The position numbers and the translations under genes are program-made. Below, in pieces: positions 34,880-43,512 of a stretch of 64,000 nt of DNA (position 1 is its first letter; the number at the start of each line of letters is the position of its first letter). The DNA comes from an uncultured Eggerthellaceae bacterium (GTDB lineage Bacteria > Actinomycetota > Coriobacteriia > Coriobacteriales > Eggerthellaceae), in assembly GCA_937892845.1 (NCBI GenBank), contig CALBGP010000013.1, positions 70,478 to 134,477 of the forward strand, given 5' to 3'. The notes under the pieces are model-generated. The model made no database searches. It was not told the DNA's origin and saw nothing but the letters and a program-made list of their open reading frames with translations.

Positions 34880-35533
34880 GTGGATATCGTTACCATTGTG
34901 ACCATCCTGGGAGAGGGATTCCTGGTCACGTTGCAGATCTTCTTCTTGACCCTCGTGGGTGCGCTGCCCTTGGGTGTCATCGTCGCGCTCGGGCGTATGA
35001 GCCGCTTCAAGCCGCTTGCGCTCATCGTGCGCTTCTACATCTCCGTCATGCGCGGCACCCCGCTCATGCTCCAGATGTTCTTCATCTTCTTCGTCCCGTA
35101 TTACGGCTTCGGCATTCAGACGGGCGCCGATTTCAAATTCACGGCAACCATCATCGCGTTCATCATCAACTATGCCGCGTATTTCGCTGAGATCTATCGC
35201 AGCGGCATCCAGTCCATTCCGAAGGGTCAGTATGAGGCTGCGTTGGTGCTGGGCTACTCCAAGCCGCAGACATTCATCCGCATTATCCTGCCCCAGGTGA
35301 TCAAGCGCATTCTTCCCGCCATGGGCAATGAGGTCATCACGCTGGTCAAGGATACGTCTCTGGCGTTCTGCCTGGGCGTTGCGGAAATGTTCACGCAGGC
35401 GAAGGCCATCGTCGCGGCTTCCCGCAACATGGTCGCCTTCGTTGTGGCCGCGGTGTTCTACTGGGTGTTCAACTTCCTGGTCGAAGTGGTGCTCAACCGC
35501 GTTGAAAAGAAGATGGCGTACTACCATGACTAA
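34880..35533 (+). CDS. Amino-acid ABC transporter permease (HisM/GlnP family)
   Basis: A 217-residue inner-membrane permease with about five hydrophobic helices. The ATPase-coupling EAA loop reads [22 protein letters not shown], and [14 protein letters not shown] is the family signature. Start is GTG 34880, with GAGAGAGGA 7 bp upstream. No second permease is encoded, so it probably works as a homodimer. Confidence 0.93.
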   Translation: MDIVTIVTILGEGFLVTLQIFFLTLVGALPLGVIVALGRMSRFKPLALIVRFYISVMRGTPLMLQMFFIFFVPYYGFGIQTGADFKFTATIIAFIINYAAYFAEIYRSGIQSIPKGQYEAALVLGYSKPQTFIRIILPQVIKRILPAMGNEVITLVKDTSLAFCLGVAEMFTQAKAIVAASRNMVAFVVAAVFYWVFNFLVEVVLNRVEKKMAYYHD

Positions 35534-35546
35534 GGAGGCCTGCACC

Positions 35547-36311
35547 ATGTCTGATTCCGTCATGCGTCTTGAGGGCGTTGAGAAAAGCTTCGGGGATGTC
35601 AAAGTGCTGCGGGGCATTTCGCTGTCCGTTGCCCCCGGTGAAGTGGTGGCCATCATCGGCCCGTCCGGCGGCGGCAAGTCAACCTTGCTGCGCTGTGCCA
35701 CGTTGCTTGAGCATTTCGATTCCGGCAGCTTGCGCTACGACGATCTGGTAGTGGCTGAAAACGGCGCAGACGGCAAGGCCGCGTATGCGCCGACGCCCGT
35801 CCAGAAAGAGGCGCTGCTCAAATTCGGCCTGGTTTTCCAGAATTACAACCTGTTCCCGCACATGAGTGTGCTGCGCAACATCATGGATGCGCCCGTGCAC
35901 GTGCAGAAGCGAGACAAAGCCGAGGTTGAAGCACAGGCTCGCAAGCTGATTGCCAAGATGGGCTTGGAAGGCTGTGAGGGCAAGGTCCCCTGCGAGCTTT
36001 CGGGCGGTCAGCAGCAGCGTGTCAGCATCGCCCGTGCGTTGTGCATGAATCCGGAGATCATGTTCTTCGATGAGCCTACAAGCGCGCTGGACCCTGAGCT
36101 TACCCAGGAGGTGCTGCGCGTCATCAAAGAGCTTGCAGCCGAAGATATGACCATGGTTATCGTCACGCACGAGATGTCGTTCGCCCGCGATGTGGCCGAC
36201 CGCATCGTGTTCATGGACGGCGGTGTCATCGTGGAGGAAGGTCCCGCGGCTGATCTTGTGTCCAATCCGAAGGAGGAGCGCACCCGCGCATTCCTCAGCG
36301 GACGCAAATAG
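35547..36311 (+). CDS. Amino-acid ABC transporter ATP-binding protein
   Basis: Walker [11 protein letters not shown]-loop [13 protein letters not shown], signature [15 protein letters not shown], Walker [14 protein letters not shown] and the H-loop [11 protein letters not shown] are all intact. ATG 35547 is favoured by AAGGAGG 8 bp upstream over an in-frame ATG at 35526 that overlaps the permease stop. A 12-residue insertion before the Q-loop ([14 protein letters not shown]) is longer than in HisP/GlnQ. folD starts 9 bp after the stop. Confidence 0.94.
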   Translation: MSDSVMRLEGVEKSFGDVKVLRGISLSVAPGEVVAIIGPSGGGKSTLLRCATLLEHFDSGSLRYDDLVVAENGADGKAAYAPTPVQKEALLKFGLVFQNYNLFPHMSVLRNIMDAPVHVQKRDKAEVEAQARKLIAKMGLEGCEGKVPCELSGGQQQRVSIARALCMNPEIMFFDEPTSALDPELTQEVLRVIKELAAEDMTMVIVTHEMSFARDVADRIVFMDGGVIVEEGPAADLVSNPKEERTRAFLSGRK

Positions 36312-36320
36312 GCGGCGCCC

Positions 36321-37163
36321 ATGGCGATGCTGCTTGCGGGAAAACCCGTCATAGCCCAGATGAACGAAGCGGCCCGTGCGCGCGTTGACGCTCTTGCCGC
36401 TCGTGACATTGAGCCGTGCCTGGCTCTTGTGCGTGTAGGGGAGCGCCCCGATGATGTTGCCTATGAGCGCTCCGTCATGCGCCGTGCCGAAATCGTGGGC
36501 GTGCGCACGGTGCAGAGGGTTCTGCCTGCGGATGCGACGTTTGGCCAGGTGTCGGATGCCATTCGGGCCATCAATGCGGACAAATCCATCCATGGCTGCC
36601 TGATGTTTCGCCCGCTTCCCGCGCATATCGACGATGCTGCCGTGTGCGCCCTGCTCGATCCCGCCAAGGATGCAGACGGCATCACGCCTACTTCGCTGGC
36701 TTCGGTGTTCATGGATGGCGAAGGGTTCGCGCCCAGTACGGCCGCCGCATGCGTGCGCATGCTGGATGGATACGGCATTGATCCTGCGGGCAAGCACGTG
36801 GTGGTGGTAGGCCGCAGCATGGTCGTGGGCAAGCCGCTCGCATGCCTGCTGCTGCATCGCAATGCCACGGTGACCGTGTGCCATTCCCGCACGGCCGACC
36901 TGTCGGCGGTCATGCGTTCGGCTGACATCGTGGTGTGCGCCACCGGCCGCGCCCGTGCGTACGGCGCGGATTGCTTCGCGCCCGGGCAGATCGTGCTCGA
37001 CGTGGGGATCAACTTCACGCCCGATGGCACCATGTGCGGCGATGTGGACTTCGAAGCTGTGGAGCCCATCGTGTCCGCCATTACCCCCGTGCCTGGCGGC
37101 ATCGGCGGTTTGACCTGCGGCATCACGCTGGAGCACGTGCTTTTTGCCGCCGAGAGGTTGTAG
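36321..37163 (+). CDS. folD: FolD-type methylene-THF dehydrogenase lacking the cyclohydrolase lysine
   Basis: Rossmann-fold enzyme of one-carbon metabolism. NADP-binding GRSMVVGKPLACLLL, the active-site Asp in KDADGITP, and ITPVPGGIGGLT are conserved. However, the block YVxxKxK, which holds the catalytic lysine in bifunctional FolD, reads YERSVMRRAEIVG, with Val at that position; the Gln of VQLPLP is replaced in MFRPLP. Loss of the lysine abolishes cyclohydrolase in studied homologues, so this protein may be dehydrogenase-only and depend on a separate cyclohydrolase (FchA type). Start ATG 36321 lacks a strong Shine-Dalgarno; ATG 36327 is an alternative. It is co-transcribed with the amino-acid transporter. 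Confidence 0.88.
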   Translation: MAMLLAGKPVIAQMNEAARARVDALAARDIEPCLALVRVGERPDDVAYERSVMRRAEIVGVRTVQRVLPADATFGQVSDAIRAINADKSIHGCLMFRPLPAHIDDAAVCALLDPAKDADGITPTSLASVFMDGEGFAPSTAAACVRMLDGYGIDPAGKHVVVVGRSMVVGKPLACLLLHRNATVTVCHSRTADLSAVMRSADIVVCATGRARAYGADCFAPGQIVLDVGINFTPDGTMCGDVDFEAVEPIVSAITPVPGGIGGLTCGITLEHVLFAAERL

Positions 37164-37171
37164 ATGCGGCT

Positions 37172-37200
37172 GGGCCGCCGGGTTTTCCGGCGGCCCTTTT
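37172..37200 (+). terminator. Rho-independent terminator after folD
   Basis: A perfect 10-bp stem GGGCCGCCGG/CCGGCGGCCC with GTTTT loop and four T. Confidence 0.85.
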
Positions 37201-37413
37201 CCGTAAAGCGGGGATATCGCATGGCGCTCATGGACCCGTCGGTTCCATGCCTGCGGAAACGCCTGTTCGGACGCGGGTTTATGCGAAGGTTTATAGAAAA
37301 TCAACTCGAAGAACCCCTCGAGGGAGATGTGCATTGCAGCGCATTTCCGCATTGTTGCAGTCGTCCATTGGGCGGTGCGAAGGGCGTGCCGCCAGCAACA
37401 AGGAGGGGATGCC

Positions 37414-39033
37414 ATGAAAGAGCAGACCGGAGTTTCCCGTCGTAATTTTCTGAAGGCCTCGGGTCTTACGGCCGTCGGTGCGCTGGCGGCAGCCAATCTT
37501 GCAGGATGCGGCCAACCTAAGGTGGCGTCAGGGCAGAGCGCTCCCGCATCAAGCGGTCCTGCGTTCCTGCAGGCTCCTGAGCCCATCACCCAATTCGCCG
37601 AAACGCATGAGTATGATGTTGTGGTCGTGGGTGCAGGCGAATCAGGTCTGTCCGCCGTGCATTCCGCACTTGAGGCGGGAGCGAAGGTGGCGTGCGTTCA
37701 GAATATCAACACCGCTCAGACAACGGGCAATATGGGCGCATACCTTGATATCGACGCAAATGATGAAGCTGCCCTGCAGGCTTGCGTGTCTTTCGTCAAT
37801 TGGAAGAGCGATTTCCGTTCGAATCGCAAGCTGGTGGAGGTGTGGGCACGCAATTCTCAGGAGGCGTTGACCTGGTGGGCCGATGAGGCTGCAGCCGCCG
37901 GAGTTGAATCGATACGCCACGATGCTGTTCTTCCCTATAACGGCTACGAGATCGCCCTTCATGCGAATACGTACTTCCACGTCGAAGGCAATCATTGCGC
38001 TGCTGCCATAGCCATAGCTGAATCTCTGGCTGCGGCTGGCGCTGAATTCTTCTACAACACACCGTGCGTGCAACTCTGCGTTGAGGAAGGCGTCGTCAAA
38101 GGTGCAATCTGCACGAATAAAGCGGGTGAAAATGTATTGTTCAAGGCTGCGAAGGGTGTGATTCTGGCGTCGGGTGACTATTCTTCGAATGCCGAGATGC
38201 TCGAATACTACTCTCCTGACACAAAGGGCTTTTCGCAGTTTGTGGATTTCCGCGACGGTTCCGGCATGTGCGCAGGCATGTGGGCGGGTGCTGTCATGAC
38301 CCCGACGGTGCATACGAAAATGATCCACGGGGAACCCGCTGCGGTCCGTCTGGAGATGCCTTTCCTGTTCCTCGACCGCCATGGAAACCGCTTCATGGAT
38401 GAATCCTGCTGCCGTATGGGCTACATGAACAACTTCGCTCGCCGATATCTGGCTGAGGTCGATTATGAGGATTCCACTGCCGCTAAGTTCTTCAGCATCG
38501 TCCCTTCGAATTGGGAAAGCTACTACGAGGACTGGAAGGCAGCGGCTCCCTATGACATCTCCATGTACAATGCATCCAACAAGGTGAACCCTGAAAAGTG
38601 GATTTCGGGCGAAACTCCCGAGGAGCTTGCCGAGAACATGATTGCCTATGCCGCCGAGAATGATTGGGCAATGGATCTGTCCGTTGAGGCGATCGTATCC
38701 TCTATCCGTCGCTATAACGAGCTGTGCGCCGCCGGTCGTGATGATGACTTCGGCAAGTCTGCCAAATATATGGTGGAAATCAATGGCGGTCCATACTATG
38801 CCATCCCTCGTGGATCCAACAAGCTGCCCGCAATTCTGGGCGGTCTGGTGGTCGATGAGAACCATCAATGCCTCAGTGAAGGCGGCGAACCCATTGAGGG
38901 CCTGTTCGCTGTCGGCAATGCGTCCGGTCAGTTTTTCGGCGGCGTGGATTATCCCATGGATATCGAGGGTCTTTCCATAGGTCGGGCCATAACCTCGGGC
39001 TATGTCTGCGGAAACTATGTGGCCAACCTCTAG
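37414..39033 (+). CDS. Tat-exported FAD-dependent reductase lipoprotein (fumarate-reductase-like)
   Basis: Residues 1-32 carry a twin-arginine motif (VSRRNFLKAS) and a lipobox (NLAGC, Cys 32), so it is a Tat-translocated lipoprotein. The FAD-binding motif DVVVVGAGESGLSAVHSALEAGAKV starts near residue 68, GVILASGDYSSN is the second dinucleotide block, and the C-terminus GNASGQFFGGVDYPMDIEGLSIGRAITSGYVCG closes the FAD site. It belongs to the expanded flavin reductase family of Eggerthellaceae that reduces fumarate-like, phenolic, bile-acid or drug substrates. No cytochrome or FMN domain is fused, so electrons must come from a separate donor. The substrate is unknown. AGGAGGGG precedes the ATG. 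Confidence 0.9.
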   Translation: MKEQTGVSRRNFLKASGLTAVGALAAANLAGCGQPKVASGQSAPASSGPAFLQAPEPITQFAETHEYDVVVVGAGESGLSAVHSALEAGAKVACVQNINTAQTTGNMGAYLDIDANDEAALQACVSFVNWKSDFRSNRKLVEVWARNSQEALTWWADEAAAAGVESIRHDAVLPYNGYEIALHANTYFHVEGNHCAAAIAIAESLAAAGAEFFYNTPCVQLCVEEGVVKGAICTNKAGENVLFKAAKGVILASGDYSSNAEMLEYYSPDTKGFSQFVDFRDGSGMCAGMWAGAVMTPTVHTKMIHGEPAAVRLEMPFLFLDRHGNRFMDESCCRMGYMNNFARRYLAEVDYEDSTAAKFFSIVPSNWESYYEDWKAAAPYDISMYNASNKVNPEKWISGETPEELAENMIAYAAENDWAMDLSVEAIVSSIRRYNELCAAGRDDDFGKSAKYMVEINGGPYYAIPRGSNKLPAILGGLVVDENHQCLSEGGEPIEGLFAVGNASGQFFGGVDYPMDIEGLSIGRAITSGYVCGNYVANL

Positions 39034-39160
39034 GCATCCTTTCCGAAGCTTCGCCTGAGGCCTATCCGAGTGCATCCTGAGCGTCCCCAGCCTTTTCCGG
39101 AAGCCCGCTTTCCCCTCCTCTCTTTCGGGCTTCGTGCGTGCGGAGAACCGCACTCGCAAC

Positions 39161-39195
39161 GAGATGCCGCCTCCGATGGCGGCATCTCTTGTGTT
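39161..39195 (+). terminator. Rho-independent terminator after the flavoprotein gene
   Basis: A perfect 11-bp stem GAGATGCCGCC/GGCGGCATCTC with a 6-nt loop, followed by TTGTGTT. Confidence 0.75.
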
Positions 39196-39215
39196 CAGCG
39201 CTGCTGGAGCGCATG

Positions 39216-39221
39216 TATAAT
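39216..39221 (+). promoter_or_regulatory. -10 box of the LuxR regulator gene
   Basis: A perfect TATAAT 6 bp before ATG 39228; a weak -35-like TTCAGC lies 16 bp upstream. The transcript would be leaderless. Confidence 0.5.
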
Positions 39222-39227
39222 CGCATC

Positions 39228-40718
39228 ATGACCGAATCATCATTGGCATCCACACCGACCGTCTGCACGCGCCGCCGAATCCAGCTTGAAGGAATCGGGG
39301 CGTTTCTTCTTGCACTCGGATGTGCCCGTGCATGGCTCACGCTTCTGTTCGCCGCACCCGCTCTGCCGCTCGACATGGATATCGACGCGCATCGGATCTT
39401 CGACTGGTTCTACTTCCTGGCCGCCATCGTGCTCGCATTGTCCGCCCGAAAGCTGACGGCGCTGAGCGATGTGCGATGGGCGGTTCCGGCCATCGCCGTC
39501 TGCATGGTGGGCGCTTCGGCGCTGTGCTCGTTTTCTGCGCAGATGGGGCCGTGGGGTACGGCGGGGGCTGCTTTCGGAAGCGTGGCCATGTGGCTCGCGT
39601 TCGCCGGTGCCGTGCTGGGTGGTGCCGGTTTCAGTTGTTTTCTGCTCGTGTGGGCCGAGGCGCTCAGCCATCTGAGTTTGGCAAGGATCGCCCTATTCAC
39701 GGCGCTTTCTCAGCTCTTCGCCGTTGCCCTGGTGTTTTTCTGTGACGGTCTCGACCGAACGCGCCTTGTGCTGGCTTTGATCATTCTTCCGATTGTGGCC
39801 GTGGCGGCGCTCGCGCATGCGGGACGTTACGCACGCGGCCAGGATCAGAGTGCATTGCGGCCCTGCGATAGGTCGTGGCGTTCGGTTCCGTGGAAGTTCA
39901 TAGCCGTAGCAGCGGTGCTGTGCTTTGTCTACGGTCTCAGGTCGCATCAGCTGGCGGCGGGCGCCGGGATGCATTCGACGCTTTCGACCGGCATCGCCAT
40001 GGCGACGTTTGCAGGCTGCGTCTATTTCTTTTCGGACCGGCTGAGCCTGAATTCCCTGGTTAAATCTGCCATTCCGCTTACGTTGTGCGGGTTCCTCCTC
40101 ATTCCGGGTGAGGGCTTTTTGGGCACGGTTGTTTCCAGTTACATGATTTCAGTCGGGTACTCCATCATGACCCTGCTGGTTGCACTCATGCTTTACGACA
40201 TCTCCAAGCGGTTCGGAATCATGGTGCTGCTGTTGTTCTGTCTGAAGAACGCCATGCAGATCTTCGTCGTGCTGGGCGGTGATTTCGCCCGCTTCATCGA
40301 GGCGCTGCCGCTGGCCTCGAGCACGGGCGATGCGGTGTTGACCATCATCGTCGTGATGCTGATATTCTTCGTCGCATTCGTCCTCTATGCGGAAAACGGG
40401 CTGACATCCACGTGGGGAATCAAATTCATGGATGCCGATGCCCTTACTGAGGAGGGGCGCGAGGAGCAGGCCCGGACGAAGCTTTGCGACCGGCTTTCAT
40501 CCGAACACAGGCTCAGTCCCCGGGAAGATGAGATCCTTCGTCTGTATGCGAAGGGCATGAACGGTCCGCAAATCGAAAAAGAGCTGTTCATAGCCGAGGG
40601 AACACTCAAAACGCATACGCGTCACATTTATGAGAAGTTGGGGATATCCAGCCGCAAAGAGCTCCATGCTCTTCTTTCTGTGGGTCAGCCCGTAGAACCC
40701 AAACGGATTGACCATTGA
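39228..40718 (+). CDS. Membrane-embedded LuxR-family transcriptional regulator
   Basis: Residues about 15-405 contain roughly 12 hydrophobic segments in an MFS-like arrangement, and residues about 429-485 are a LuxR/GerE helix-turn-helix (LSPREDEILRLYAKGMNGPQIEKELFIAEGTLKTHTRHIYEKLGI). This architecture is characteristic of Eggerthellaceae, where such regulators sit next to substrate-specific reductase genes. The adjacent Tat flavoprotein is its likely target, and the membrane part may sense the substrate. Start: ATG 39228 is favoured because TATAAT sits directly upstream; ATG 39213 would lie before the predicted transcript start. Confidence 0.88.
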   Translation: MTESSLASTPTVCTRRRIQLEGIGAFLLALGCARAWLTLLFAAPALPLDMDIDAHRIFDWFYFLAAIVLALSARKLTALSDVRWAVPAIAVCMVGASALCSFSAQMGPWGTAGAAFGSVAMWLAFAGAVLGGAGFSCFLLVWAEALSHLSLARIALFTALSQLFAVALVFFCDGLDRTRLVLALIILPIVAVAALAHAGRYARGQDQSALRPCDRSWRSVPWKFIAVAAVLCFVYGLRSHQLAAGAGMHSTLSTGIAMATFAGCVYFFSDRLSLNSLVKSAIPLTLCGFLLIPGEGFLGTVVSSYMISVGYSIMTLLVALMLYDISKRFGIMVLLLFCLKNAMQIFVVLGGDFARFIEALPLASSTGDAVLTIIVVMLIFFVAFVLYAENGLTSTWGIKFMDADALTEEGREEQARTKLCDRLSSEHRLSPREDEILRLYAKGMNGPQIEKELFIAEGTLKTHTRHIYEKLGISSRKELHALLSVGQPVEPKRIDH

Positions 40719-40830
40719 GCGAAAAGGTTGATCATTGAGGGGAAGGCTTGCTCGTTGAACGGGTGGGGCGCCGACGCTGGCGGCGTCTTGGCAGGACCGG
40801 CGATCGTCCATGTCGTCGAAGGCCTGTTGC

Positions 40831-40870
40831 AACAAGAATGCCGCCCGGGAATCCAGGCGGCATTCTTGTT
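40831..40870. terminator. Bidirectional terminator between luxR-type gene and hpf
   Basis: A perfect 15-bp stem AACAAGAATGCCGCC/GGCGGCATTCTTGTT with a 10-nt loop lies between convergent genes, with T-rich tracts on both strands. Confidence 0.88.
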
Positions 40871-40914
40871 TGGGCTGAGTCTCGAATCTGGCAGCGCTGG
40901 GCTGCTGCCTGCGG

Positions 40915-41499
40915 TTATTCCTCCGCGGGCTCGACCTGCTTTAGGAGGCCGTATCCGCCGCCTTCGCGACGATACAGGACATGGAACATGTTGGTGTCGC
41001 GGTCGATGTAGGCGAAGAAATCGTGGCCCAGAAGGTCCATCTGGATGAGCGCCTGCTCTTCGGTCAGCGGGGCGAATTCGATTTCCTTCACGCGGACAAC
41101 TTCCTCGTCGGCGGAAAGTTCGGCCATGAGTTCGTCCAGGGAAGCGCCTGTGGGCTCGATTGCCTTGATGGCTTCGGCTTCGCGCACGCTGTCGCGGACG
41201 CGGTTGTCGATGACGCGGGTCTTGTACTTGCGCAGCTGACGCAGCACCTTGGCGGCGGCAACGTCGATGGCGGCGTACATGTCCTCTTCGCGTTCCTCAA
41301 CGTGGATGATGTGGCCCTTCGGACGCAGCGTGACTTCGCAGATGCACGGGATGACGTGGTTTTTCTCAACGCGCAGGATGACTTCTGCGGAAAGGGAATC
41401 GATGGCGAGAACCTTCATGGAGTTGCCGATTTTCTCGACGGCGTAATCGTGCAGTGCCTCGGTGACGGTGACTTTGCGGCCGGTGACTTTGATATCCAT
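40915..41499 (-). CDS. hpf: Ribosome hibernation promoting factor, long form
   Basis: The N-terminal S30AE domain (MDIKVTGRKVTVTEALHDYAVEKI, then EVTLRPKGHIIHVEEREEDMYAAIDVAA) binds the 30S decoding region, and the C-terminal domain (VRVKEIEFAPLTEEQALIQMDLLGHDFFAYIDRDT) dimerises ribosomes into 100S particles. The 194 residues correspond to long HPF. AGGAAGGA precedes the start at 41499. A -35/-10 pair on the minus strand lies at 41587-41615. Confidence 0.95.
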   Translation of the reverse strand: MDIKVTGRKVTVTEALHDYAVEKIGNSMKVLAIDSLSAEVILRVEKNHVIPCICEVTLRPKGHIIHVEEREEDMYAAIDVAAAKVLRQLRKYKTRVIDNRVRDSVREAEAIKAIEPTGASLDELMAELSADEEVVRVKEIEFAPLTEEQALIQMDLLGHDFFAYIDRDTNMFHVLYRREGGGYGLLKQVEPAEE

Positions 41500-41586
41500 G
41501 GTTCCTTCCTTTCCGAGTTCGCTCTCTGAACTCTGAGAACATGGTATCACTGTAATCCGGTGGCTGATGCCAGCCGATGATGATTC

Positions 41587-41615
41587 GTTATAATCCCAGG
41601 TCAATATGCCTACAA
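41587..41615 (-). promoter_or_regulatory. Putative hpf promoter
   Basis: On the minus strand, -35 TTGTAG (41615-41610), a 17-bp spacer and -10 TATAAC (41592-41587). The leader would be about 80 nt. Confidence 0.45.
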
Positions 41616-41660
41616 CGCCTCCGGGCGTATCTCTTTGGACCCCGTAACGCCTCCGGGCGT
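41614..41660. repeat. Short direct repeat upstream of hpf
   Basis: AACGCCTCCGGGCGT occurs twice (41614-41628 and 41646-41660), each able to form a 5-bp hairpin ACGCC/GGCGT. Significance unknown. Confidence 0.45.
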
Positions 41661-41737
41661 GCCGCGGACCGCACGGCAATGCGCAGCTGCCGGATGCTGC
41701 AGGATTACGGGAAGATGCGGGGGTGCCGGACGTCTGG

Positions 41738-43372
41738 TTACCGGATGAAAACCGGACGTCCGCCCAGATATGTTGCAAGCACGCGCGTCTCCAGGATGGA
41801 TTCAGGGTTGCAGGCAACGTCGATGCCGAGCAGATTGCGGTCAAGCACGCAGAGGTCTGCCAGGTATCCTGGTTCGAGCAAGCCGAGTTCCCGTTCGCGG
41901 CCGCATACCCATGCGCCGCCTTCGGTCGCTGCGCGGAGGGCGTCTTTTATGCCGATGCATTCGGAGGGTAGCCATCCGCCATGCGGCAGGTGGGTTTCGG
42001 GGTCCTTTCTGGCCACGGCGGCGTAAAGCGTGCGCATGGGATCGGGCTCCACAACGGGGGAGTCGCTTCCGAAGGCAAGGGTGCAGCCTGTTCCCAGCAG
42101 CGTGGCGAAGGGCCACATGTACGCCGCGCGTTCTTCGCCCAAGTCGCGCTCGGGGCCGCCCGGATCGAGGGTGATATGAGCCGGTTGCACGGACGCTATC
42201 ACGCCGAGTTCTGCCAGGCGGGCGATGTCGTCCGGCTGAAAGTTCTCAAGGTGTTCGAGCGCATGGCGGCCGTGAGCCGGCTGGCCGAATGTTCCGATGG
42301 CCTCTTCGAAGATATCGAGCGCTCCATGGATGGCGGCATCCCCGATGGCGTGGATGCGCACGGCATGTCCGGCGCGCGCTGCGTTCATGACCAGCGTGCG
42401 CATGCGGTCCGGGTCCACGGTGGGGCGTCCGCAATCGTCGTGTGCCCTGGCGTTGGCGTAGGGCTCGGCCAGCCAGGCGGTATGCTGGCTGGATACGCCA
42501 TCGAAAAACTGCTTGAATCCGCAGGCTTGAAGCAGCGGGCTGCGGTAGCGCTTCCGCATGGAGTCCAAGCGATCCATGGAATCCAGCAGCGTGGGGAACA
42601 TATGCACGCGGACATCGAGCTCTCCGGTCTTTTCGAGCGTGGAGAACAGGTTGTCGAAGACGAAGTCCAGGCCGGGTTGCGCCATCAGGCTCATGTCGCT
42701 GATGGATGTGATGCCGCGCGATGCCAGCTTGCGGATGAATGAGCGGTATGCCCCGGCCAGCTCGTCGGAAGAGAAGCTTGCCACTATGCGCGGCATGAGC
42801 TCCATCGCTGCGGCTTCGCGCACGATGCCCGTGAGCCTGCCGGATTCGTCGCGGTCGAAGCTGCCGCCCGGCCCCGCCTCGCTGTCCTCGCGGATGTCCA
42901 GCTCCTCCATGGCGCGCGTATTGAGCCACAGGGTGTGGGCATCGCCGGAATACATGGCCACGGGACGGTCGGGGTAGGCGGCGTCAAGGGAGTCACGGCT
43001 GGGCGTGCGTGCGGGGTTCCAGCGATATTCGCGCCATCCTTGGGTGAGAAGCCAGCCTTCGGGCCTGCGTGCGGCAAGCGGGGCAAGGCGGGCTACGCAG
43101 TCGGCCTCGGATTCGCCCAGATAGCTTTCCGCAAGGTCGCTTCCGTAGAGGGCCGAATGGAAGAAATGCATGTGCGCATCGTGGAATCCCGCGCAGATGA
43201 ATGCGTCGCCGTAATCGATCTGCTCGCAGTGTTCGCGGCATGTCGCCAGCACGTCGTTTGGGCGGCCGACGGCGGTCACGACTCCGTTTCGAAAGGCTAT
43301 CGCGCCAGGTGAATAGATTGTTTTGCCCGTGAATACGGTTGCAGCGCGCAGTATGGTTTCCTGGGATCGCAT
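41738..43372 (-). CDS. YtcJ-like amidohydrolase (Amidohydrolase_3)
   Basis: A metal-dependent hydrolase of 544 residues with a beta-sandwich formed by both ends (TVFTGKTIYSPGAIAFRNGVV and EPGYLADLCVLDRNLLGID). Metal ligands include HDAHMHFF near residue 65, HAIGDAAIHGALD, HLENFQPDD and FGSDSPV. Family members are poorly characterised; substrates range from N-acyl compounds to exo-amides. AGGAGGG precedes the start codon at 43372. It is divergent from nhaA across a 140-bp region. Confidence 0.88.
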   Translation of the reverse strand: MRSQETILRAATVFTGKTIYSPGAIAFRNGVVTAVGRPNDVLATCREHCEQIDYGDAFICAGFHDAHMHFFHSALYGSDLAESYLGESEADCVARLAPLAARRPEGWLLTQGWREYRWNPARTPSRDSLDAAYPDRPVAMYSGDAHTLWLNTRAMEELDIREDSEAGPGGSFDRDESGRLTGIVREAAAMELMPRIVASFSSDELAGAYRSFIRKLASRGITSISDMSLMAQPGLDFVFDNLFSTLEKTGELDVRVHMFPTLLDSMDRLDSMRKRYRSPLLQACGFKQFFDGVSSQHTAWLAEPYANARAHDDCGRPTVDPDRMRTLVMNAARAGHAVRIHAIGDAAIHGALDIFEEAIGTFGQPAHGRHALEHLENFQPDDIARLAELGVIASVQPAHITLDPGGPERDLGEERAAYMWPFATLLGTGCTLAFGSDSPVVEPDPMRTLYAAVARKDPETHLPHGGWLPSECIGIKDALRAATEGGAWVCGRERELGLLEPGYLADLCVLDRNLLGIDVACNPESILETRVLATYLGGRPVFIR

Positions 43373-43512
43373 GCCGGGTCCCTCCTGATTCCAAGGCGTT
43401 TGTGGCGCATAGCGTATGCATTACGGAAAAGAAACAGTCGGGCGGTCAAGGCGCTGAGTGCCCGGCGGATGGTATTATAGCGTCTCGCAAACCATCGACA
43501 TTAAGGTTTCCC

